Assembly (NCBI GenBank): GCA_015698045.1
Contig: BLAL01000218.1
Location: forward strand, 992,001-1,056,000
Origin: Rhizophagus clarus
Taxonomy: Eukaryota > Glomeromycota > Glomeromycetes > Glomerales > Glomeraceae
Reading direction: 5' to 3'
Length of the DNA: 64,000 bases
The position numbers and the translations under genes are program-made. How positions within the stretch are numbered: the stretch's first letter is position 1; each line of letters begins with the position of its first letter. Positions 1 to 11,349 of this stretch are shown here, piece by piece. The notes beneath the pieces are model-generated. The model was not told the DNA's origin. It saw only the letters and a list, made by a program, of their open reading frames with translations, and ran no database searches.

Positions 1-57
1 GAATTGAATCCAGATCAGATCTGCCAGATCTGGATCAGATCATAAGATCTGTTCATC
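1..57. repeat. GATC-rich flank of the AT repeat array (left, cut by window edge)
   Basis: Short run built of AGATCTG/GATCAGATC words. The same words recur at 1405-1611 on the other side of the AT-rich array, so the two stretches probably belong to one repetitive element whose left end lies outside the window. Confidence 0.6.
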
Positions 58-180
58 CAAGGCGTTTTTATTTATAAAATAAAAAAAAACGCCAGAACAG
101 AACCGCAACTTATTAAACACGCTGAAATGGCATTATTTCGCATTACTTTATGAAAAAAAAATGCTGAAATTGGCATTTTT

Positions 181-1400
181 TTTGAATAAGCCCGTTTTTT
201 AATAGAAAAAACACTAAATTGTTTTTTAAATAACGATTTAGAAAAAATGTTAAATCGTTTTATTTTATTAAATGATTTTTAAAAGAAACGTTAAAATCGT
301 TTCTTATTTATTAAAACGATTTTTAAAAGAAACATTAAAATTGTTTTTTATTTATTAAAATGATTTTTAAAAGAAACTTTAAAATCATTTTTTATTTATT
401 AAAACGATTTTTAAAAAAAATGTTAAAATCGTTTTTTATTTATTAAAATGATTTTTAAAAGAAACGTTAAAATTGTTTTTTTATTAAACGATTTTTAAAA
501 AAACATTAAAATTTGTTTTTTTATTAAAACGATTTTAAAAAAGCGTAAAATCGTTCTTTTTTATTAAAACAATTTTAAAAAAAAGTTAAAAATCATTTTT
601 TCATTAAAACGATGTTTAAAAAAAACGTTAAAATCATTTTTCATTAAAACGATTTTTTTAAAAACAACGTTAAAAATCGTTTTTTTTCATTAATAAAATG
701 ATTTAAAAAAAAACGTAAAATCGTTTTTTATCAAAACGATTTTAAAAAAAAAAGTTAAAAATTGTTTTTTGATTGATTAAACAATTTTTTTAAACAATTT
801 TTTTTTTTCTTTTCATTAAAATGATTTTAAAAAAAACGTAAAATCATTTTTCATCAAAATGACTTTTTTAAAAAAAACGTTAAAAATCATTTTTTTTTCA
901 TTAATTAAAATGATTTAAAAAAAACGTAAAATCGTTTTTCATTAAAACGATTTTAAAAAAAAAGTTAAAAATCGTTTCTTGATTAATTAAACAATTTTTT
1001 TAAACAATTTTTTTAAAAAAAAAGGTAAAAATCATTTTTTCTCTTTCCATATAAATGATTTTTAAAAAAAAATGGTAAAAATCATTTTTTTTCTTTCCAT
1101 TAAAACGATTTTTAAAAAAAAAAACGTAAAATCATTTTTTTTTCATTAAAACGATTTTAAAAAAAACGTTAAAATTGTTTTTTGATCAAACGATTTTTTA
1201 AAAAAAAAACTTTAAAAATCATTTTTTTTTCATTATTTAAAACGATTTAAAAAAAAATGTTAAAAATTGTTTTTTCATTCATTGGAACGATTTTTAAAAA
1301 AAAAACGTAAAATCATTTTTTTTTAATAAACGATTTTAAAAAAATGGTAATTATCATTTTTTTTATTAAAATGATTTAAAAAAAATGTTAAAATCGTTTA
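181..1400. repeat. Array of AT-rich quasi-palindromic units
   Basis: More than twenty degenerate units, each roughly 35-60 bases, with the core AAACGATTTT ... AAAATCGTTT. The two arms of each unit are reverse complements, so every unit can fold into a hairpin. Units differ by C/T changes in ACGA/ATGA and by A/T-run length, as expected of an old tandem array or of a satellite-like transposon interior. No coding capacity. Family not recognised. Confidence 0.75.
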
Positions 1401-1404
1401 TTTT

Positions 1405-1611
1405 AAATCTGAATTTGGTCAGATTCAGATCAGATTCAGATCAGATTCAGATCAAACTTAAATTGGATCTGGATTTTAAATTTGGGTCCGTGGATCGGAT
1501 TCAGATTTCAAATATATATCCGAATCTCAGATCCAGATTTGAAATTGATAGATCTGGATCCATCAGATCAGATTTAAATCTGATAAAATCTGATCCGATC
1601 TGATCTGTGCA
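1405..1611. repeat. GATC-rich flank of the AT repeat array (right)
   Basis: Begins with three to four copies of a 12-base CAGATTCAGATC-like word and ends in GATCTGATCTG followed by unique-looking sequence. It mirrors the composition at 1-57. An open reading frame at 1385-1603 is a by-product of this repeat and is not a gene. Confidence 0.6.
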
Positions 1612-2139
1612 GAACCCTACTTCTAGCCAATAGAAATATAAGATCTACCGGCTAAGATTTCAATGACGTATACAACGTAATGCAGGTTTGGAAAAAAGAA
1701 ACAGCCAAAAGCTCAGCAAGAATTTTACCGAATGTCTTTTGCATTTTCAGGTGATTAAGATATACTAAAAATAAATGACCGTGGTTGCTGGTGATATACT
1801 ACTGCACATAGGATATTCTGTGAAACTAATAACATATTACTGCGAAGAAAAATAAATGATGTTTTACTATGCACAATATCTAAGCCACCCACGTGATTCA
1901 AAAAAAAGATACAATAATTCAGTCTAAGCAAGTATGCAATTTATCTAATAATTCTCCTAGGCAGTTATCGGAGAGATGGGGGATTCATTACTGACTAAGG
2001 TACAGGATCATCAAAATATATATCATGGTTCTCGTGAACTTTCATGAGTATTTTATCATGTGTTTAGTGACGTAACATATTTTTTGCCTGATGCTAAATA
2101 ACCTAAATTAAAGATAAGGTATTTTGGTATATTATTGTC

Positions 2140-2580
2140 ATGGAACAAACCTATTCTGACACTAGTGCTGGTGATAAAATTGAGGTATACGAATTCTTGA
2201 AGGCTTTGGGATTATTAGATAATGAAGTTGTGCTTGTCAATATAGATGATGATGATAATAACAAATCTAACATCGATAAAGAAGGTAGTGATGATGATCA
2301 GGACCATTATTAGGACTCTAGGAAAAAATATACCAGATGGGATTATAAAACACGTTTTGGTGAAGATGCTTTGAAAAAACTTTATCAAACCTGGGAAGCT
2401 CATCAGCAGAACATTATACTCATGGAATTTACCAGACGTCTTCCAAATTTATCTGATGAAGAAAAAAATGTATTATTCGATGTATCCTCCAGTTCTGATG
2501 CATTTGGAGTAAAAATACATAATACACTCTTGGATGCATTAGCTGATCCTGTGAAAGGTTGGAATCTTAATAATTATTGA
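2140..2580 (+). pseudogene. Unrecognised acidic reading frame with one in-frame stop
   Basis: A frame of 147 codons runs from ATG at 2140 to TGA at 2578-2580 and is broken only by TAG at 2311-2313 (codon 58), just after an Asp-rich stretch. The part after the stop reads like real protein (WDYKTRFGEDALKK, then EFTRRLPNLSDEEKNVLF). The bases around the stop could form a GT...AG intron of about 29 nt, which is too short for a normal fungal intron, so a nonsense mutation is more likely. No family recognised. It lies just upstream of the kinase relic and shares its strand. Confidence 0.4.
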
Positions 2581-2825
2581 ATGGTTAATTCCCTGGCAGA
2601 TTATGCCTGTGACGCAATTACTTATACCTGTGGATATAGGAGATCAAACTCCTTAATTTTTTGTATCCTATTAGGAATAATGATTTCCAGTTTTTTGTCA
2701 TAAGTGAAATTTTGTCAAGAAAATTTTTATTAATACATGCATAAATAAATACAAAGGTCAGGAACTGAGCCTGTGATACATATTATTTTTTAATAATTTT
2801 TTTGATTCTAGCCCTCTTGCTAGTC

Positions 2826-3830
2826 AGGGAACTAAAGTAGTTTAGAAGTTTATGGAATATGTGGAGAATGCAACTGGCACTGGATGGTATTGATGTCAAC
2901 ACTGTAATGCTAGAAGATTTAAGGAAAATTTTAAAAATTGGACCAGCGAGAATAAAAATATTGATGAGTTCATACAACATGTACAACTCAATGTTTTATT
3001 ATATTTTTGAAATTTTTCAAGATGTTGTTTATATTACTAAGCAAAGGTGGTTTTGGTAAAATTTATTCTGCAAAGTGGCCTAAGGACCTATTTTTTTCTG
3101 GGTTGTTGAAAATCAAATTGTTTACTATAGACAAGAGGTTAACTAAATGCATTAAAAAGTTTAAATAATTCTTCTAACATTATAAGTAAAGATTTTTTAG
3201 ATGAGGTAATTACAAATTTATAATATTTAAAATCTTTTTTTTTTTGTATTTATCGAACATTTTCTTTTATTACTAGATTAAACTTCATCATCAGATTTAT
3301 CTTAATAATGTTATTCGATCATTTCGATCCTGATACTAAGGATTTATATATGATGATTTTAGAATATTTGTGAAAATGGGGATTTGAGGAATTATTTAAA
3401 ACAGTCTAAAGATTTTAAAGAAGTTACAAGGGGACGGACTTTTAGATATTCATAATGCTGAAAAGGTTCACAGGCAATATATTATTCTCAGTAGATAATA
3501 TTAGTAAATCTTTTATTTCATACACTAGTTAGTGATTTAGGAACGTGTCAACCAACAAATAATAAAAAAAAAAATCAGTTAAAAAAGAAGGGATTTATGG
3601 AGTATTACTCATATAGCGCCATATCTTATAATGATATTTTTCATGATCAAATTTTGACTGTTAAAATATGTAATGGACTTGGCTGAAGACACACCAAAAT
3701 TAATTGTATATTTAATTACAAAATGTTGGGATGCTAAACCGGAAAATAGACCAACTGCTAATGAATGAATTATTGAATACAGTCAGTACTATTTCAGAAG
3801 CCAAAATAATCTTTGAAGTCATCAAAGTCA
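2826..3830 (+). pseudogene. Decayed tyrosine-kinase-like protein kinase
   Basis: Relic of the kinase family expanded in Glomeromycotina. In order, across several frames, one can read a Cys-pair zinc-ribbon-like leader (CQHCNARRFKENFKNW, about 2878-2930), the linker NIDEFIQHVQLN, the glycine loop GGFGKIYSAKWP (3046-3081), ALKSLNNS (about 3146-3170), LEYCENGDLRNYLK, SDLGTC (in place of DFG), and the C-lobe end MDLAEDTPKLI...CWDAKPENRPTANE (3671-3765). Many frameshifts and stops, and the HRD loop is largely lost. It was probably a TKL-type signalling kinase before decay. Confidence 0.8.
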
Positions 3831-4982
3831 TGTGAAGATCAGGTTTTCTAATCGATCTTGTCAGAAGTGCAAATGGATTCGGTACAACATGCCAATATTG
3901 AAAGGAAAACTTTAAACAATGCTTAAATTTACATCTGGGTTTCTTTTTTAATACGTGTCTCTCATATTTGCAAACATTAGGGTAATTTTATGAAAAAAAA
4001 ATCAATAATAAAAATGTAATAAAATTAAAATAAATTCAAATTCTTCTATTGCGTCTGCATCGTTTTCAAATCATTTACGCATCCAATTTTTTGAAATTTC
4101 TGATGAGTATACGGAGAAATATTGAATGAAGATCCCGTACATTCTTTTAAATGAAAATTATAAAAACAATTTCTAGTATCTGGAAAAAGTTACCAAATAA
4201 AAATATATACCGTAAGTCATTGTGTTATTGTGATCATACTGAATTTGGATATGATATTCAGCATCGTTACCCTTTTAAAAATTTATACAGAAGTTTCCAA
4301 ATTCCAACCACCACGGCACCACCACGACTTCGTGCGACCACGGCTTTCACGCGATCAACGTGATCGTTGCATATGAAACGCCAGATCATATTTTAACTTT
4401 ATTTACAAGTCCGGTAGCCAGAATTACTGTAAGTAGACGTTGAAATAATACAAAAAGAAATTGTAAATGAGATACAGTATTTTTTTTTCTTATTATAAAG
4501 AACCTTTTATTGTACTGATTTGTCGAATGTATGACAGATCAAAATGCATCAAGAAGTTGATTTTCCCGCAAATAATTTTATTTTCGTGTACTAATATAAG
4601 GTTAATTAGATCCTTTTTCGAAGGGAGTTAGTTCAAACGCAATAAATAGTATTCATGTGATTCATGTGATTGTCATTCATTGATCATCGATCGCGCTTTG
4701 CAAATCCCCCCCATTTTAGATTCTCTTTTCATTCTTAGTATTACCTAAAGATCTGTGACTGAACGGTATTTGGTTAGACCAAATAATTATTTTTTTTTAA
4801 GATTCTGCATTATAATAATATACGAGATTCGAATGTTTCGAATTTGTCGCTGTTAAATGGTGATACTAAAAAGGTATAGATCAACTAATACTTTTTTTTT
4901 TATAAGGGATATCCTTTAAAAAATAAATAAATAAATAAATAACGATAATATAACCTTCACGTTCACTAATTAAAAAAACATC
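3831..4982. other. Intergenic, no gene seen
   Basis: AT-rich sequence between the kinase relic and the ML-domain gene. A 70-codon frame at 4151-4363 has no recognisable motif. The last 100 bases before 4983 hold AAATAAATAAATAAAT and TATA-like runs and are the likely promoter/5' leader of the ML gene. Confidence 0.5.
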
Positions 4983-5459
4983 ATGAAATCCTTCCTGAAT
5001 CTCATAATCGTTTTATTGACCGTACTTTCCACCATCAATGCTTTTCCGCATCTACTTCAAAAAAGGGTAACGAAAACCATATTTTCAGTATGCTATGATG
5101 GTTCGAACCTACCAATACCACCAGTCAATTTAAAACTTAACCCCGACCCCATCGAGTCTGAAAAATCTGCTCATTTTAAGTTTTCCGGAACACTTCAGGA
5201 GGATATTACCGATGCAAGCAGACTTCGGATTACATTCTTCGACAACGACCACAATCCTATACCTGATACTACTATTATTGACATTTGTAAAAAGGTAGAA
5301 TGTCCAATCAAGGCTGGGGATGAATTTAATCTTGATCAAGACGTTGATGCACCAAAATTACCTGACAGTTACAACTTTGTGGTCGAAGTTTGGACACAGC
5401 CAGCTCCACCGTTAGAAGTTATAGGCTGTATAGCTGGTTATGTTCCTGACTCTTTTTAA
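4983..5459 (+). CDS. Secreted ML-domain (MD-2-related/NPC2-like) lipid-binding protein
   Basis: Single-exon gene of 158 residues. Residues 1-20 form a classic signal peptide (MKSFLNLIIVLLTVLSTINA, cleavage after Ala20), followed by a Lys-Arg pair at 27-28 that could be a Kex2 site. The remainder matches the small beta-sandwich ML family: an early Cys in SVCYDG, the LNPDPIESEKSAHFKFSG strand, DICKKVECPIKAGD with its Cys pair, then VVEVWTQ and a late Cys in VIGCI. Fungal members act as phosphatidylglycerol/phosphatidylinositol transfer or sterol-binding proteins in the vacuole lumen or outside the cell. Length is normal for the family. An ATG in a clean context and an AATAAA at about 5576 support an intact gene. 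The exact lipid ligand cannot be inferred. It is the only intact gene in the first 16 kb. Confidence 0.87.
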   Translation: MKSFLNLIIVLLTVLSTINAFPHLLQKRVTKTIFSVCYDGSNLPIPPVNLKLNPDPIESEKSAHFKFSGTLQEDITDASRLRITFFDNDHNPIPDTTIIDICKKVECPIKAGDEFNLDQDVDAPKLPDSYNFVVEVWTQPAPPLEVIGCIAGYVPDSF

Positions 5460-6042
5460 ATTTATTTATGGATTATAAATTAATTTATTTTATTCACTAT
5501 AAATCATATCAAAATTTAATATTTTCTATATTCGCCTACTCTTACTATATTTAATTATTTAAAAGTTGTAATTTTAATAAAGCAAAGCATCTGAGACTGC
5601 TTTTTTTAAGTCGTGATCATTGATTGACTTTTAGCTTAATATTGTACGTCGGAATTTTTTTTTTATTTTCGTAAGACCAGATAATGCACGTAAAATTAAA
5701 TTTCGGTATATTGGATTTCTTTGGTAGAGTCGCGAGATGTCCATCGTAATTTTTGACCCCATATCAGAAAAAATCATGATGAAAGTATTAAAATGGAAAT
5801 AAAATACTAAGAAAAATAAAATAAATTAAATTAATATTTGAAGATGAAGTATTTAATTACGGGACGTTCATACTAAGGTAAAAGAGAGAAGAAATGGTCG
5901 CTTGGATGAGATCTTTGACTTTAATATACCAATTAAATTTCGAAATACAAATTCAAAGAATGATGCAGTATGAATGCGTGGCGTCTTTATACAAATACGA
6001 AATTACAAAAATATAATTATGATCTGATCTTGGCTGTTTTTC
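5460..6042. other. 3' flank and intergenic sequence, no gene seen
   Basis: Holds the 3' untranslated region of the ML gene (AATAAA near 5576) followed by unique AT-rich DNA with no supported coding region. Confidence 0.5.
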
Positions 6043-6414
6043 TCATAAATATTTGGGGAAAAAAGGTAAATAAATTTCTCCAGTTGCGAGACGATCCTTA
6101 TCTACACTAACCCGATCCTTCAACAACCCAACAATAATACCTATTACCCTTTTCACGATGCTTCGAAGTAATTCGGGATTATCTTTAACTGCGGACTTCG
6201 TGAGATTAATTTGGTATTCGCTTCCACTCGTAGAGTATATACCATCAGGAGTATATGTGATAAAATGCCACTCTGTGCCTGTAGTCACAATGCCATATAT
6301 ATAATCGAAATAGTCGTTCCCAAAAGCTTGATCCGCAGTCCGCTTCTTCTTATTTGTCTGGAACGCACTTTCAAGCTGAGCCAGATTCTAAGAAAAATAA
6401 AATGTGTTCACTAG
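6043..6414 (-). pseudogene. Fragment of a Crinkler-type C-terminal (PD-(D/E)XK-like) domain
   Basis: Read on the minus strand, the segment gives LAQLESAFQTNKKKR, then YIYGIVTTGTEWHFI, then LLRSIVKRVIGIIVGLLKDR in one frame down to about 6043. The order 'AQ-LES ... GIVT-TEWhF ... viGiivgLLkdR' is what I know from the C-terminal region of Crinkler-like proteins and related restriction-endonuclease-fold domains of Glomeromycotina. It has no start codon of its own, and the catalytic half that should precede it is missing, so it is a fragment. It lies in opposite orientation to the better Crinkler relic at 6918. Function before decay is inferred only from family resemblance. Confidence 0.5.
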
Positions 6415-6917
6415 TTGAAAAAGGACAATTCGGCCTAAATTTGACCAGGTCAAATATAGGTCGAATGATAATCTAACTTATGTCAAATTGAGGCCGATTT
6501 TTTTGGCGCATTTAGGGTGCCAATCGTCCATCACTTTATTACAAAAAATTACGTTATTTTAATTGGTTCATAAAATGGATAAGAAATAAAACTCTAGTAT
6601 CCGAGACGTGAACAATTAGTCTGGCTCTCCAAGAAAACTTGCTGAATCAGAATTGATCAGATACTATACGGACCCTGAGTTTAATCATTATCGCTTAGAC
6701 TCTTCAGAATCACTATAATCGGACGATTATAGTAGGACAAATCGTCCTCTAGATATCAATCATAATGGTTCAATATTTAATATTTTAATAACACTTGAAG
6801 TGAAGCTCTGTACTTGAATGTTACATCAATGTGGCTGATCACACAGCAGGTCTGTACAACAGATTTTATAAATTTTTTCACATTTCGCAAAAAATAGCAT
6901 ATAACCCATATAACCCG

Positions 6918-7960
6918 CTATGTCTATCACTTTATGTCAAAGGAAATATAACCGCGAACGCTTTCTCTGTTTAAATAAGTAGGAACGAGCCTGTCAGCGA
7001 GCTCAAAGATGCTATTAAGTGAAAAAGGCACCAGAGTTCGATAATTTTCCTGCAGGCAAGCTCAAGCCATGGAAAGTAGAAATTTCTGGCGATCGTTTAC
7101 GATCATTTAAGGAATCTCTCACTCCAGGAGCAAGACGAACTTCTTGCAATAAAAGAAATTCGAAATACTTTCCTGACTCACCAGCCGAAGAGTATATTCA
7201 TGTCTTAGCCGAACTCCCGTGTCAACCGTCACTTCGAGCCATGAACAGGAATTACTTGAAATAGCCTCGCTTCGGGTATTACTTAACAAGTCTGTCTATG
7301 GTACGCATAAGAGGGAGCTGGAGACTTCGTGAAATAAATTTCTTACCTGACATTGTGTTACAGAGTTTGACATTGTCGTAAGCCGAAGACGTAAGGCCTA
7401 CAAATGGCAGTTAATATTGAACACGCGCCTTCGAAACCATTTAGCGAATGGACCTTTCCGAAAGTGCGTGAGCTCTATGTACTTAGCGATGACCCGAGTT
7501 CAAGTATCGATGTGTACCCTCGTTTTTTGTGTGGTTTTATGGACTTAAGACGAGAAGTCTAGTAGTTAAGCATCTAATGGTTGAATTGGAACTTCGTCAA
7601 ATGACCACTCCTCTCAATGTTACGTACGAGGCAACTCAATCCATTTATTCTTACTGTTACCTGGACAGCGGAGTATCGTTTTATAAAAAAAAAATTTAAA
7701 ATCATATTGGAAAAGTTCGCCACAGGACACAATGGGCAAGGAAATCTTGATTATGCAATAGAGTGTCGCTCGACTAATAGTATCGTGGGTTAAAAAAGGA
7801 CGACTTTAAGAAAGGTTTCGCACTAGCTACTGTGGCGGAAAAATGGTACTTATAGAGTGTACGCTGGTTGATGGGAAGCTAACATTTAAGCTATCGGAAC
7901 CAAAAGCCGGACTCGGCGTATACAAAGAGAGGGAAATCAAAAGGATAAGGTCGACGGGCA
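6918..7960 (+). pseudogene. Decayed Crinkler (CRN) effector-like gene
   Basis: N-terminal ubiquitin-like CRN header is clear: LYVKGNITANAFSV, RNEPVSELKDAIK, KKAPEFDNFPAGKLKPWKVE and YFPDSPAEEYIHVLAELP (to about 7225), broken by stops at the V-x-I and K-x-K positions. After a degenerate middle part come GHNGQGNLDYAIECRS (about 7716-7764), VKKDDFKKGFA (about 7789-7830) and KWYLxECTLVDGKLTFKLSEPK (to about 7905), the signature of the PD-(D/E)XK-like Crinkler C-domain, with the piece between KKGFA and KWYL apparently deleted. Crinklers of oomycetes and of AM fungi are host-directed or intercellular effectors acting in nuclei. Here at least six stops and frame changes rule out a product. Confidence 0.82.
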
Positions 7961-8168
7961 ATTTTGCAGGAAAGGGTACATCTAGCACCAAGCCGAATTA
8001 AAAGGAGGTTAGCTTTAGCAAACAGGTATAGGTAGCTTTATATAGCATAGAACAGTCATGTATCACGGGCACAGTCCCAAGCTTTGAATTTATTTTTTAT
8101 TTCTGTATTAATAAAGCAAGTTTTTTACATTCGCAACATAATTGAATAATTCACATTCTTAATTGATC

Positions 8169-9049
8169 ATGTTAAGCACTCAATCCAACAACAATTCATT
8201 AAGGGAATTAAATGCCAAACTCTTAGCCGAGAGATTAGCGAACTTGGGCTGAGGTTACGGAAGACGAGAATGCTGAACTTAAGGATACGAATGCTGAGAC
8301 ACCTGATCTTAGAAGTAAGTTCGCTGAACTTGAGGCTGAGAAAGCTTAAAGGCAGGATTGCCAAGATAGGCTGTGGAGGAGAGTAAGAGACGTGTTGCTG
8401 AGAATATCGAACTCAAATCTAGAGTCGGAGTGCTTGAGGTTAGCTTGCGATAGTGGAACAGAGTTCTGTGGCAGTGGATGGACAATTACAGAATGATAAG
8501 GAAACGATACCAGAGGTGTTACCAGAAGTAATGGTATCAACTGTTGATGTAACAGACTCCGTAGTAGACTAGCTTGAGTAGTGTAAGTCTGATGGTGAAA
8601 TGAATAATGCGATATCAGAGGGCCCTTCACAGGATAGAAAGTTTATAAATTCTTAGATTCGGTACATAAGAAGAGGGTTTGCGATCAGGCAGAGGAAGTG
8701 GGAGGAAAAATAACTTCAAGTTAACGCATCCCAATTAGCGTCTGAACTTGGAAACCTTCCACGATTAGAAGATATTGGAGAATTCGAAGATTCTTCACGA
8801 TAGGAGTCATGTGACATGGAGGAAATTAAATCCGATCAGCATAATGAAGTTATTGCAAGTTGGAATAGGAGCTAAAGCAACACTATCGCCACTTGCACAT
8901 ACGTCTACGTCGGATCAAACTTTAAAAGATCAGGATTCATCTTCAGATAGTGCACAAAATATAGTTTGCATGTTCAGAAAAGCTAATAAGTTTGATAAGA
9001 AGCAATTTTATACTGGAGAATCGGAAACCGGTAGAACCGATAAAATTTA
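8169..9049 (+). pseudogene. Decayed copy of a dispersed coiled-coil gene family
   Basis: Starts with MLSTQSNNNSLRELNAKLLA, an N-terminus I associate with a high-copy family of AM fungal genomes whose products begin with a leucine/glutamate coiled coil. Further on, heptad-rich pieces (KFAELEAEKA), a VHKKRVCDQ segment near 8660 and an intact-looking end FRKANKFDKKQFY (8966-9020) follow. Several stops and frame changes separate the blocks. The last block can be read from 8775 to 9049 as 91 codons but is only the C-terminal piece. Function of the family is unknown to me; its copy number suggests a mobile or recently amplified gene. Confidence 0.6.
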
Positions 9050-9870
9050 AAAAAAAATTTTCTTTTTATTCAACTTCACAAGGCAATTTAGTTTTCCTCT
9101 GCTAATTTCAAAATAGATTCCGGTTTTTTATTATTATAACAATAATAATTACTTTTTCATTTTTAATTTCAAGCAAACAATTACCATATAATTATGTAGT
9201 ATTCAATTTTATTTTATTGTAATAAAAATACTTTTTATTAAATTAAATTAAATAATACTCTTCTGTCCAAATTATATAATAGTCAGATGTCCAAAATAAA
9301 TGATATAAATACATTTCTTTGAATTAATTAAATAAAATCCTTACTACTAAACTACCTTCAGAAATAAAAAAAAATGGAAGAACGTTAGTACGTTTCTTAA
9401 TAATTAAAAAACAATTCCCTCCTCACTATAACTTACATTTCATGTCTGAAAAAATCCAGCAACCTAAAATATAAATAAATAAAGAAACATTAGTATGTTT
9501 CTTAGGTTTATTCTGAAACTGAATCACATTCAAAAAGGTCTCGGAATTTTTAGTCGCATGATTTGGACGACGGGCCGTCGCTTAAATTTCAATAATATGA
9601 CCATATTTATTAGACACAGATTCGTACTCCATTAAGTTATGCTTGGAGAATCAATATACTATAGTGTTTTGAATTTGAACGTTAGTCAGCTCTGGACTTA
9701 ATTTTATCTATACCTATTTTCTCAAATATCTAAACATACTTTGAGTCTTTTACTTAGTGTGCTGTGGAGATTTCTGAAAGTTCTATGCCCATTTCCTCTC
9801 ACGAATAATGATAAGACGCTAGAATCTTATCATAAATTATACTTTTCTCGCCAACTCTGACGTTGCTAGA
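9050..9870. other. Intergenic, no gene seen
   Basis: AT-rich unique sequence between two relics of the same coiled-coil family. No coding blocks recognised. Confidence 0.45.
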
Positions 9871-9879
9871 ATGCACGAT

Positions 9880-10290
9880 ATCATTATGTTGAAGTATGAA
9901 TTCTCTCTCTACCAACGTTTCCTTCTCGTTAGCTTTCATAGTGTAACACTCGCTTTATCCTTACTCTGTTTGAGCTGGGCTATAACGGAATCAGGTACGT
10001 TGGCAGGTTCTTTGGGAAAAGTCGTTCTGTGGTTGCCCATCAACTGCCAAAGAACCCTGTTCCACTATCGTGAGTCTGGACTTAACCTCCTCGACTTTAG
10101 ATTTGAGTTCAGTATTCTCGGCAGCAATATCAGCTCTACTTTTCTCCAATTCCTCGATTCGACTCTTAATTTCCTGTTTGAGCTTTCGTATTTAATTTCG
10201 AAAATGAAAATCTCGATCGCGAGCTCAGCATTCTTAGTTTCAAGCTCGACATTCTTATCCTAGCTCACCGATACGTTGTAGGCTCAGGTG
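9880..10290 (-). pseudogene. Second coiled-coil family relic, opposite strand
   Basis: On the minus strand the segment reads LKQEIKSRIEELEKSRADI, then AAENTELKSKVEEVKSRLTI and VEQGSLAVDGQPQND in one open frame, followed by a degenerate PANVPDSV-like block. The same order 'coiled coil - VEQxSxAVDGQxQND - P..V.DSV' occurs in the plus-strand relic at about 8440-8570, so both come from one family. The coil is cut at both ends. Confidence 0.6.
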
Positions 10291-11349
10291 AAATAATTGA
10301 TAATTTTATACACGAAGGAAATTATACAATGTTATGTGGGCTCGAGCGAAAATTGTGTAAAAATTATTTACGAAAGGTATATGTGAAAAAATTTTTGTTA
10401 CTATAATTGAATTATCATATTTTCGGTACGTGGAAGATTTGATGTAATTTTTCCATACTTCTCAGCACTTTGCACCAATACATTAGGATCAGATTCTAGA
10501 AGTTAAATTGTTCCTGCATTTTCAGGCGTATATTAGAATCAACTCATTAATATGCGTATCTCGTTCTAAGCTTGGATTTATTGAAAACGACGTAAATCGT
10601 AATCATAAATAATATCAGATATGCATATTACAATTTCTTTTTGTAATCGTTCTATTTCTGCAAATATTTCCGCACTAATTCTTCTCCTTCTTAGTCTGTT
10701 AAGACAAAAGGTCAGTTTATATTGAAATAACCTATATACCAAAAAAAAAAAAAGAGAGAACCATAAATTGATACCTACGGTATATATATAAATGACACCA
10801 TATCACTTGCAAGATATTGTAGTCTGTAGGATATGACTCAGAACTAATTTCTGTGGTTATTAAAAGCACTGGTAGGATTGAACATTGTTTATCAAAATAA
10901 TAATTAGTACATAAGAAAATAAGGAATGCTTGAAATTAAAAATACTTACAACCATAAAAATACATCATTGACGAATGCTGATTGTTGTTTTCCCTCCAGA
11001 AATTGAATTTCTTAGAGGACTTCTGTACATTCCGTTAGTGAACCATGTAGTCGTTTAAATGGATAAGGATCAGATACTAATATAAGAAAATACACTATCA
11101 GAAAAATATCCTTTAGATAATCGCCGTTTCAAGCAGAGTACGACTAGAGGGTATTCAGGATATCCAATGCCTTATCTCATCGAAACGAATGGGATGAAAT
11201 CATCTCATCGAAGCGATTGGGTTTCATTGCTTGCGAGTATTGTATGGCTAGAGGGTATTCAGGATAACCAATGCTTGCAAGTATTGCAAGTGTCTCAAAT
11301 CATTTTCTGTATTTGGTTGCGTATAATTTTTCGATGCAACATAGACAGA
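10291..11349. other. Intergenic with a short direct repeat
   Basis: No gene recognised. A block near 11144-11175 (AGAGGGTATTCAGGATA) recurs at about 11250-11266, roughly 100 bases downstream, together with similar TGCTTGCxAGTATTG words, a trace of a short tandem duplication. Confidence 0.45.

Noticed and set aside
1385-1603. 72-codon open frame
   Set aside because: It is a translation of the CAGATTCAGATC repeat and has only repeat-derived residues.
4151-4363. 70-codon plus-strand frame
   Set aside because: No motif, mixed composition, and it overlaps no recognisable exon.
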